A stretch of DNA of 11,027 nt from Patescibacteria group bacterium (lineage in GTDB: Bacteria; Patescibacteriota; Patescibacteriia; Patescibacteriales; UBA12465), in contig JAIPIE010000022.1 of NCBI GenBank assembly GCA_021734825.1, positions 1 to 11,027 on the forward strand, in the 5' to 3' direction. Each line of letters starts with the position of its first letter. Position 1 is the first letter of the stretch. The notes under the pieces were generated by a model, which saw only the letters and a program-made list of their open reading frames with translations, did not search any database and was not told where the DNA came from. The position numbers and the translations under genes were made by a program. Positions 1 to 4,990 of the stretch are shown here, piece after piece.

Positions 1-1
1 G

Positions 2-1546
2 TATAAAACAGTTTTAATTGCTGTTAATTTAAAATCGGGAAATCACAATATAATTTTAAAACCAAATCAAAGTCCTTACATAAAAAGCATTTCGGTTTCT
101 AAGGTAGAAGAAAAAGATAAAATAATATATATACCAGTAGATAATAATCCTGCTCAAAAAAGTGAAGGTCGCCCCTGGCTAAGTTATATTATTCTTGATT
201 TGTTTATTACTAACTTATCTATTACTGCCCGTACTAAAAAAAGTAGACGAGACGATGATGATATAAAATTATTAATTAACGGTGAAATAGAGAAAAATGA
301 AAATAAGCGGGCTCATAGAAACTGGTATTGGTGCGGGAAAATATCAAAAGGTAAAGAAGAAATATTTAGCAAAGAGATTAATACTCAAATTAAACAATTC
401 AATCTTGATTTATACTCTGATGAAACGCCGCGTTTATCAAGTATTGAAATAGGAGTAAAAAAGACAGAAGACGTAAAAAGAATCCCAACTGTTGATGATC
501 CACTTTGGACTGGAGACTTTAGAGACGACACAGAAGAAATGCTTTTGGCGAGAGCAATTTTTGGCGAAGGAAGAAGTTTGTCAGATAAGGGTAAAACAGC
601 CATTGCTTGGTCTATAAAAAATCGTGTTGAAGACAGTAGATGGCCAAATAATTACTATGATGTTATTTTACAGAAAAGTCAGTTTAGTGCCTTTAGGAAG
701 AGTGATGCAAACTGGGAATATGTTAAGGACCCTTTTTACAAGATTAACTCAAAACAATTAACAGCCTGGGAAAAATGTTATGAAATTGCGAGACTTGTCA
801 TATCCGGAGAAATAAAAGATTTCACTGGTGGCGTGAATCATTATTTTTCAGATTATATTGACTACCCAAGCTGGACCAAAAGTAAAAGTGCTAAATTTAT
901 CATGAAAATAGGTAATACTTTATTTTATAATTTAAAAAATGAGAGTAATGGAGGTTTTGTTAAAATAAAATATTTAATAATTTTATTATCTTTGTTAGCC
1001 TTATTTGTTTTTGGGTACTTGATAGTTAAAAATGAATGGTTTATTGAGAATAATGAAGCAGTATATAATGATGAAGTGGGAGAAAAATTTTATCATCTAT
1101 ATATAAATCCACAAACGGATGAAATAGAAAAATTGATTTTTAAAGAAGACGGTGAAATGATTGGAATTACACAGATAACTAATAATGGATATTTGAAGAG
1201 TCATTTGTTATTATTTTCAAATGAAGGGCCGGCTTTTGGTTATTATCAAAACTTGCATAAATTAAATGAAGTTTTTGATTATAACGATGATGGGGAAAGA
1301 GAAAAGTATTATGATAATTATACTGCCTTAATGATAGACAAGAATGACGGGTTCGGTCCGTTTGAGGTTTATCGAGGTAGTTACCATACATCTTTTTGGG
1401 AATGGGAAGATAATAAACATGTAAAAGTATACCTTAGTTGTGGAACTTGTTGCCGTTATTACTATTTGATAAATATTAATACTCTGGAAATCGAAGAAAA
1501 AGGGCATCTTGAAGAAGAAGAGGATGCTTGTATTCAGGGTTGTTAG
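2..1546 (+). CDS. SleB-family cell wall hydrolase with membrane segment and extra C-terminal domain (5' partial)
   Basis: The frame has no stop from base 2, so the gene begins upstream of the window; the TTG at 200 is only the first start-like codon visible. About 514 residues are seen. Visible residues 1-160 look like beta-rich, possibly carbohydrate-binding, sequence (for example LDLYSDETPRLSSIEI). Residues about 183-310 match the SleB/hydrolase_2 peptidoglycan hydrolase fold: LLARAIFGEGRS (likely catalytic Glu near 189), AIAWSIKNRV, QFSAF, a WEKCYEIARLVISGEIKDFTGG stretch and a closing IGNTLFYN. A single membrane segment follows (about 322-342), then a roughly 170-residue domain with an acidic DYNDDGE loop resembling Ca-binding loops and a CGTCC motif. 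Likely envelope remodelling. ATA and AGA codons look more frequent than in the other genes. The SleB assignment is good; the function of the end domains is unknown. Confidence 0.75.
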   Translation, partial: YKTVLIAVNLKSGNHNIILKPNQSPYIKSISVSKVEEKDKIIYIPVDNNPAQKSEGRPWLSYIILDLFITNLSITARTKKSRRDDDDIKLLINGEIEKNENKRAHRNWYWCGKISKGKEEIFSKEINTQIKQFNLDLYSDETPRLSSIEIGVKKTEDVKRIPTVDDPLWTGDFRDDTEEMLLARAIFGEGRSLSDKGKTAIAWSIKNRVEDSRWPNNYYDVILQKSQFSAFRKSDANWEYVKDPFYKINSKQLTAWEKCYEIARLVISGEIKDFTGGVNHYFSDYIDYPSWTKSKSAKFIMKIGNTLFYNLKNESNGGFVKIKYLIILLSLLALFVFGYLIVKNEWFIENNEAVYNDEVGEKFYHLYINPQTDEIEKLIFKEDGEMIGITQITNNGYLKSHLLLFSNEGPAFGYYQNLHKLNEVFDYNDDGEREKYYDNYTALMIDKNDGFGPFEVYRGSYHTSFWEWEDNKHVKVYLSCGTCCRYYYLININTLEIEEKGHLEEEEDACIQGC

Positions 1547-1591
1547 TACATTGGTCAGGGGAGGGATTAATGACTAATTTATAAGCTCGCC

Positions 1592-1607
1592 TCCGCCAGC
1601 TGGCGGA
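1592..1607. repeat. Perfect 16-bp palindrome TCCGCCAGCTGGCGGA
   Basis: The two 8-base halves are exact reverse complements with no spacer. It is the first element of the palindrome cluster and probably a dispersed repeat unit (inference). Confidence 0.75.
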
Positions 1608-1635
1608 ACTCGTTAATTCGTTATCCAGAGATTGT

Positions 1636-1660
1636 GATAAGTATCCCCCGGATACTTATC
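1636..1660. repeat. Perfect 11-bp inverted repeat with CCC loop
   Basis: GATAAGTATCC (1636-1646) is followed by CCC and then by its exact reverse complement GGATACTTATC (1650-1660). There is no T tract on either side, so it is not a typical terminator. Confidence 0.8.
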
Positions 1661-1705
1661 GATCGTTCACTGCGTCGCCGGTCTGCTGACCGTCGACTAG
1701 TTCAC

Positions 1706-1721
1706 CCTGCCTACCGGCAGG
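1706..1721. repeat. CCTGCC-TACC-GGCAGG inverted repeat
   Basis: Six-base perfect arms surround a TACC loop, followed by a further GCAGG copy. This GGCAGG-type palindrome is typical of CPR intergenic repeats (from memory, not searched here). Confidence 0.6.
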
Positions 1722-1770
1722 CAGGCGGCAGCAAGCGCAATCCTGTTCGACTCCCCAGCCTAACGGCTGT

Positions 1771-1814
1771 CTAATTAAAAAATGCCCAGCTAACGCTGAG
1801 CACTTTTTAATTAG
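1771..1814 (-). terminator. Terminator downstream of tRNA-Glu
   Basis: CTAATTAAAAA (1771-1781) pairs with TTTTTAATTAG (1804-1814), and the stem continues with only two mismatches to AGC-TAAC-GCT at the tip. It starts immediately after the tRNA 3' end on the minus strand and carries a T run there. The symmetry means it could also stop transcription arriving from the hydrolase gene. Confidence 0.8.
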
Positions 1815-1886
1815 TAGTCCCTAGGGGAGTCGAACCCCTCTTACCAGGATGAAAACCTGGTGTCCTAACCGATAGACGAAGGGACC
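1815..1886 (-). tRNA. tRNA-Glu (anticodon TTC)
   Basis: The minus strand folds into a complete cloverleaf of 72 nt. The acceptor GGTCCCT pairs with AGGGACT, with a G-U at the first pair. The D arm is GTC...GAC, and the anticodon arm is CCAGG-TTTTCAT-CCTGG with TTC at positions 34-36. The T arm is AGGGG-TTCGACT-CCCCT and the discriminator base is A. CCA is not encoded, so it must be added after transcription. Confidence 0.95.
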
Positions 1887-1928
1887 AAGATAAAAAAATA
1901 GAACAAAAAAGTTCTTATTTGCAAAAAT

Positions 1929-1957
1929 ATTGTATAGATATTTTTAAGCTTTGTCAA
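1929..1957 (-). promoter_or_regulatory. Strong sigma70-type promoter of tRNA-Glu
   Basis: On the minus strand, TTGACA (1957-1952) is a perfect -35 box, followed by a 17-bp spacer and TACAAT (1934-1929). Transcription would begin near 1921, giving a leader of about 35 nt before the tRNA. That leader contains a small AGAAC-TTTTTT-GTTCT hairpin (1901-1916). A 14-bp AT palindrome, CAAATAATTATTTG (1955-1968), overlaps the -35 box. Confidence 0.85.
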
Positions 1958-1997
1958 ATAATTATTTGCCTAATTTAATTTTAGTCTTCAAGAAATC

Positions 1998-2025
1998 TTG
2001 CCATTATTTGAAAAAACATTACAAT
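1998..2025 (+). promoter_or_regulatory. Probable promoter of tsaD (leaderless)
   Basis: TTGCCA (1998-2003), a 16-bp spacer and TACAAT (2020-2025) sit just ahead of the ATG at 2034. The predicted start of transcription falls within a base or two of the ATG, and there is no Shine-Dalgarno sequence, so the message would be leaderless. Confidence 0.55.
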
Positions 2026-2033
2026 TACTATAT

Positions 2034-3074
2034 ATGTATATTCTAGGAATTGAAAGTAGCTGTGATGAAAGTGCCGCCTCCGTTTTAAAAGCCTCCGGGC
2101 AGAAAACGGAGATTTTAAGTAATGTCATTTCTTCGCAAATTGATATCCACGCTCAATATGGAGGAGTTATCCCAGAAATTGCCGCCCGAGAGCACGTCTT
2201 AAATATACTGCCAACAATTGAAGCCGCTTTAAGGCAGGCAAAAATACAAGCTAAAGATTTAAAAGCAATTGCTGTTACACAAGGACCAGGATTACTAAGC
2301 TCACTTATTGCTGGAGTTGAAACCGCTAAGTCTTTATCTATTATCTGGAATAAGCCCCTTATCCCCGTGCATCATATTATCGGTCATATTTATGCTAATT
2401 TTATTAGCACCGAGAAACAGCCAAAATTCCCTTTACTAGCGCTCGTTGTATCCGGTGGACATAGTAATATCATTTACATGCCCGAGCACTATAAATTTAA
2501 AATCATTGGTGAAACTAAAGATGATGCTGCGGGTGAGGCCTATGACAAAGCTGCTAAAATGATGGGATTAAGTTATCCAGGGGGACCAATTATCGCTAAA
2601 TATGCTGATGAGTTTAGAGTTGGTGGCAAAACTTGCAATATTGAATTACCAAGGCCGATGTTAAATTCACCAGATTTCAATTTTTCCTTTTCTGGGCTTA
2701 AAACTGCCTTATTATATAAACTACAAAAGGATAAAAAATGGAAAGAATGTATTTCTGAATACTGTTTTGCTTTTGAAGAAGCTGTTATTGACACTTTATG
2801 TCATAAAATCATCAAAGCAACTCAAAAATACCCAGCAAAGAGCGTTCTTTTAGCTGGTGGCGTGGCTGCTAATCGATCTTTGAGAGCAAAATTAATGACT
2901 GAAATTAGTAAAAAATTACCCGAGACTAAGCTTTATTTACCAAATTTAAGCTATACCACTGATAACGCCGCCATGATTGCCTCGGCTGGATATTTTAACT
3001 ATTATAAAAATAAAAACAAAGCAATTACTAATTTTAAAAAATTAAGCGCCCGTTGCGACCTGAAAATGTCTTAA
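2034..3074 (+). CDS. tsaD: tRNA N6-adenosine threonylcarbamoyltransferase TsaD
   Basis: TsaD transfers the threonylcarbamoyl group from TC-AMP to A37 of ANN-decoding tRNAs (t6A). In bacteria it acts with TsaB and TsaE, neither of which is in this window. The protein has 346 residues, normal for the family. It starts with the hallmark MYILGIESSCDES and contains YGGVIPEIAAREH, the metal-binding HxxxH (H114 and H118 in HHIIGH), VSGGH, the DDAAGEAYDKAAKMMGL nucleotide loop, YPGGP, FSFSGLKT, AGGVAANRSLR and TDNAAMIA. ATG 2034 is chosen over an in-frame TTG at 1998, because the family begins at this methionine and the upstream stretch lies in the promoter. tRNA-Cys follows 45 nt downstream with no terminator between. 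Confidence 0.97.
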   Translation: MYILGIESSCDESAASVLKASGQKTEILSNVISSQIDIHAQYGGVIPEIAAREHVLNILPTIEAALRQAKIQAKDLKAIAVTQGPGLLSSLIAGVETAKSLSIIWNKPLIPVHHIIGHIYANFISTEKQPKFPLLALVVSGGHSNIIYMPEHYKFKIIGETKDDAAGEAYDKAAKMMGLSYPGGPIIAKYADEFRVGGKTCNIELPRPMLNSPDFNFSFSGLKTALLYKLQKDKKWKECISEYCFAFEEAVIDTLCHKIIKATQKYPAKSVLLAGGVAANRSLRAKLMTEISKKLPETKLYLPNLSYTTDNAAMIASAGYFNYYKNKNKAITNFKKLSARCDLKMS

Positions 3075-3077
3075 TAT

Positions 3078-3106
3078 TTGCTTTTTTCTTATCAATCTAT
3101 TAAAAT
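3078..3106 (+). promoter_or_regulatory. Promoter of tRNA-Cys
   Basis: TTGCTT (3078-3083), a 17-bp spacer and TAAAAT (3101-3106) lie right behind the tsaD stop, placing the start of transcription a few bases before the tRNA. An inverted repeat TATCAAT/ATTGATA (3090-3096 and 3107-3113) flanks the -10 box. Confidence 0.65.
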
Positions 3107-3119
3107 ATTGATACATTAT

Positions 3120-3193
3120 GGCTCGATGGTGAAGTGGTCTAACACTGCAGTTTGCAAAACTGCCATTCGTGGGTTCGACTCCCACTCGAGCCT
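3120..3193 (+). tRNA. tRNA-Cys (anticodon GCA)
   Basis: This is a complete 74-nt cloverleaf. The acceptor GGCTCGA pairs perfectly with TCGAGCC. The D stem is GTG/CAC, the anticodon arm is GCAGT-TTGCAAA-ACTGC with GCA as anticodon, and the T arm is GTGGG-TTCGACT-CCCAC. The discriminator base is T (U73), the identity element of Cys tRNAs. CCA is not encoded. Confidence 0.96.
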
Positions 3194-3198
3194 CAATT

Positions 3199-3230
3199 AA
3201 AAGACTTTGTTTGTAAACAAAGTCTTTTTT
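3199..3230 (+). terminator. Rho-independent terminator after tRNA-Cys
   Basis: AAAAGACTTTGTT pairs with AACAAAGTCTTTT around a short TGTA loop and runs into six Ts. It lies six bases after the tRNA end. Confidence 0.9.
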
Positions 3231-3254
3231 ATTATTAAAATCAATATCAATACA

Positions 3255-3405
3255 TGTGGATAACTTGTGTTTTCTGTGTATAAAATATATTTTTTAGTCC
3301 ACAAATACCTAGACTTAAACTATAATTATCTAATTATTTTGTGCTAATATTAAATTAATTATTTAATATTGGCAATAAAATAAAGGAAATCTTGCTTTGT
3401 CCACA
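3255..3405. promoter_or_regulatory. DnaA-box cluster in AT-rich DNA; possible replication origin or DnaA-controlled site
   Basis: Two 9-mers match TTATNCACA perfectly on the minus strand: TGTGGATAA at 3255-3263 and TGTGTATAA at 3275-3283. A weaker 7/9 match on the plus strand, TAGTCCACA, is at 3295-3303, so the first three sites start exactly 20 bp apart, about two helical turns. An 8/9 match, TTGTCCACA, is at 3397-3405. The two plus-strand sites belong to an exact 12-bp direct repeat, GTCCACAAATAC (3297-3308 and 3399-3410). The DNA between them is extremely AT-rich. No dnaA or dnaN is in view, so the origin role is an inference. Confidence 0.5.
3342..3374. repeat. 33-nt inverted repeat in AT-rich spacer
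   Basis: TGCTAATATTAAAT (3342-3355) and ATTTAATATTGGCA (3361-3374) are reverse complements over 14 positions with a single T-G wobble, around a TAATT centre. It lies between the third and fourth DnaA-like boxes and has no T tract, so it is not an intrinsic terminator. It could be a protein-binding palindrome or an unwinding element. Confidence 0.7.
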
Positions 3406-3420
3406 AATACATGATATAAT
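3392..3420 (+). promoter_or_regulatory. Strong promoter with a DnaA-like box in its spacer
   Basis: TTGCTT (3392-3397), a 17-bp spacer and a consensus TATAAT (3415-3420) predict a start near 3427. The DnaA-like box TTGTCCACA (3397-3405) overlaps the last base of the -35 box and the spacer, so bound DnaA would be expected to block RNA polymerase (inference). Confidence 0.7.
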
Positions 3421-3487
3421 AGTAATAGTTAAACAAGTTCATTTCACTGAGTCTTAGATTATTTATCGGCGCTAGTACGATAAAAGA

Positions 3488-3689
3488 ATGGCTAAACAGC
3501 CAATAGAGCAAGAAAAAAGGGCTAATCAAAAAGAAGAAAAAAGCTTAATAAAATCTAAAAAAGTAATTTTATCAAGTTTTTATCTAAAAATTAGCACAAT
3601 TAATTAAAACACAACAAATCTTGCAAAGAAACGGTGAAAAGACAAAAGCTTTAAAACTAGCAAAAGCCTCAATAATCCTGGTGAATTAA
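3488..3689 (+). pseudogene. Possible broken 66-codon Lys-rich ORF
   Basis: An ATG at 3488 opens a 39-codon frame ending at 3607 (MAKQPIEQEKRANQ...). From 3588 to 3689 another frame continues with protein-like sequence (KLAQLIKTQQILQRNGEKTK...). Removing one A from the five-A run at 3586-3590 would join them into one 66-residue basic protein. I do not recognise the family. The size and charge would suit a small ribosomal or RNA-binding protein, but this may equally be an A-rich non-coding RNA that looks coding by chance. Confidence 0.25.
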
Positions 3690-3697
3690 CTAGGATT

Positions 3698-3765
3698 GGG
3701 GCTCAGACGATGGCCTATTACTTACTTCTTATAGTAAAGAACTGCCCGTTCTGGGCCCCTTTTTT
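3698..3765 (+). terminator. Structured terminator of the 3427-3765 transcript
   Basis: GGGGCTC (3698-3704) pairs with GGGCCCC (3753-3759) and six Ts follow at 3760-3765. Inside are two small hairpins, TTACT/AGTAA (3722-3737) and AGAAC-TGCCC-GTTCT (3738-3752), giving a three-way, loosely tRNA-like shape. A shorter alternative is GCCC-GTTCT-GGGC (3744-3756). Confidence 0.65.
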
Positions 3766-3784
3766 AATACTAAAATATAATTGA

Positions 3785-3813
3785 TTGCTTTTTAAACTTA
3801 TTTTTGCTAAAAA
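3785..3813 (+). promoter_or_regulatory. Probable promoter of ychF
   Basis: TTGCTT (3785-3790), a 17-bp spacer and TAAAAA (3808-3813) predict a start near 3820 and a leader of about 29 nt. The -35 sequence equals those of the tRNA-Cys promoter and the 3392 promoter. Confidence 0.5.
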
Positions 3814-3848
3814 TATATCGTAATAATAACGCTTAACTATTTTAATAT

Positions 3849-4913
3849 ATGTCCCTATCTATCGGTATCGTCGGTTTACCTAATGTAGGCAAATCAAGTC
3901 TATTCAATATTCTTACTAAAAAGAGTGTAGAAGCGGCAAATTATCCTTTTTGTACAATTGACCCAAATGTGGGAATAGTTAAGGTACCTGATCAACGTTT
4001 AAATGAATTAGCATCCGTTTCAAAACCACTTAAAATCATCCCTACTGCGATTGAGTTCGTTGATATTGCCGGTTTAGTAGCCGGGGCGAGCAAGGGCGAG
4101 GGACTTGGCAATAAATTTCTTTCTCATATTAGAGAATGTGACGCTATTTGTGAAGTTATTCGTAATTTTCAAGATAAAAACATTATTCATGTAAATGGTG
4201 AAGTTAATCCTAAAAGCGATAAAGAAACAATTAATTTGGAACTAATCTTAGCTGATTTAGCCAGTATTGAAAAAAGATTAGACAAGACTCGTAAAGAAAG
4301 TCGGAGTGGTAATAAGGAATTAATTGCCCAAACAGCTATTTTAGATAGAATTTTTAAACACTTAGAGCAAGGACTAGCTGTTCGTTCACTTGAGTTCAGT
4401 GAAGAAGATCTCCCATTTATCAAAGAGCTGAATCTTTTAACAATAAAACCAATTATCTACTTACTTAATGCTGATGATTTAGATAATTTGCCTGATTTAG
4501 GGGAAATGGACGGTGAAGTCATTAGTGTTAATGTTAAAATTGAAGAAGAAATTGCCACTCTACCAGAAGATGAGCAAGCTGAATATATTAAAGAGCTCGG
4601 CCTAAAACAAAGTGGTTTAGATAAATTAATTGCTACTTCCTATAAACTACTCGGTCTTGATACCTTCTTTACCACCGGCCCTGATGAAACTAGAGCTTGG
4701 ACTATTAAACACGGGACTAAGGCTCCAGATGCCGCCGGGGTAATTCACACGGACTTTATTAAAGGTTTTATTCGGGCTGAAGTGATTCAATGGGATAAAT
4801 TTGTAGCTACTGGCAATGAGACTAAGGCGCGCGAACAAGGATTAATTCGCACTGAAGGCAAAAATTACATAGTTCAAGATGGTGATGTCTGTAATTTCTT
4901 GGTAAATCGTTAA
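3849..4913 (+). CDS. ychF: YchF/Obg-family ribosome-associated P-loop NTPase
   Basis: YchF (OLA1 family) is a TRAFAC-class NTPase that binds ribosomes and usually prefers ATP; it is linked to stress responses and translation quality. The protein has 354 residues, close to the usual 360. The G1 loop is GLPNVGKS, followed by YPFCTIDPNVG (switch region) and G3 DIAGLV with AGASKGEGLGNKFLSHIRECD. A coiled-coil arm lies around residues 115-180, and the C-terminal TGS domain is recognisable from TFFTTGPDETRAW, IHTDFIKGFIRAEVI and GDVCNFLVNR. The specificity motif is N207-A-D-D rather than the usual NxxE (see findings). There is no Shine-Dalgarno sequence before the ATG. Transcription converges on the minus-strand pair downstream, with a shared terminator. 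Confidence 0.96.
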   Translation: MSLSIGIVGLPNVGKSSLFNILTKKSVEAANYPFCTIDPNVGIVKVPDQRLNELASVSKPLKIIPTAIEFVDIAGLVAGASKGEGLGNKFLSHIRECDAICEVIRNFQDKNIIHVNGEVNPKSDKETINLELILADLASIEKRLDKTRKESRSGNKELIAQTAILDRIFKHLEQGLAVRSLEFSEEDLPFIKELNLLTIKPIIYLLNADDLDNLPDLGEMDGEVISVNVKIEEEIATLPEDEQAEYIKELGLKQSGLDKLIATSYKLLGLDTFFTTGPDETRAWTIKHGTKAPDAAGVIHTDFIKGFIRAEVIQWDKFVATGNETKAREQGLIRTEGKNYIVQDGDVCNFLVNR

Positions 4914-4936
4914 AATATATACTCAATACAACAAAA

Positions 4937-4978
4937 AAAAACCGTCGCGCGGCCAATAGGCTTTACGCGACGGTTTTT
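4937..4978. terminator. Bidirectional terminator between convergent genes
   Basis: AAAAACCGTCGCG (4937-4949) and CGCGACGGTTTTT (4966-4978) are perfect 13-bp arms, with an inner GCC-AATA-GGC stem. An A run precedes and a T run follows, so it can stop both ychF (+) and the 4991-5557 gene (-). Confidence 0.93.
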
Positions 4979-4990
4979 AAATAAATTATT

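Larger units (their letters stand above)
1590..1770. repeat. GC-rich cluster of short palindromes
   Basis: This non-coding block between the hydrolase gene and tRNA-Glu is clearly more GC-rich than its surroundings. It holds at least five inverted repeats in 180 bases: 1592-1607, 1636-1660, 1679-1692 (CGGTC-TGCT-GACCG), 1706-1721 and 1756-1769 (CAGCC-TAAC-GGCTG). The arrangement resembles REP/BIME-type intergenic palindrome clusters, and similar palindromes are common in CPR genomes as far as I recall. Copy number elsewhere cannot be seen from this window. No ORF is supported here. Confidence 0.6.
3427..3765 (+). ncRNA. Candidate non-coding transcript of unknown family
   Basis: A consensus promoter at 3392-3420 and a structured terminator at 3698-3765 bracket about 340 nt with no ORF of normal size. 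Hairpins visible inside include GGCT-AAAC-AGCC (3490-3501) and AATCCT...AGGATT (3674-3679 and 3692-3697). CTGAG (3447-3451) can pair with CTCAG (3702-3706), which would close most of the transcript. The size fits tmRNA or RNase P RNA, but the signatures of those RNAs are missing: no T arm, no Ala-tag reading frame, no GAGGAAAGTC or ACAGAA blocks. The middle is A-rich and contains two short frames, so a decayed small gene is an alternative. Confidence 0.4.

Noticed and set aside
385..603. 72-codon minus-strand frame inside the hydrolase gene
   Set aside because: It lies entirely antisense to the SleB-containing frame, with no start signals or recognisable domain.
1590..1770. CRISPR array
   Set aside because: The palindromes differ from one another and there are no regularly spaced identical repeats.
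1998..2033. TTG-start extension of tsaD by 12 residues
   Set aside because: The TsaD family begins at the MxxLGIExSCDE motif. The extension lies in the promoter region and lacks a ribosome-binding site.
3698..3759. Cloverleaf-like fold read as a tRNA gene
   Set aside because: The 7-bp acceptor and two 5-bp arms are present, but the loops are 6 and 5 nt, there is no TTCRA loop, and poly-T follows directly. It reads better as a terminator.
3427..3765. Identification of the orphan transcript as tmRNA or RNase P RNA
   Set aside because: There is no T-loop or Ala-ending tag frame, and no GAGGAAAGTC or ACAGAA conserved blocks. Size alone is not enough.
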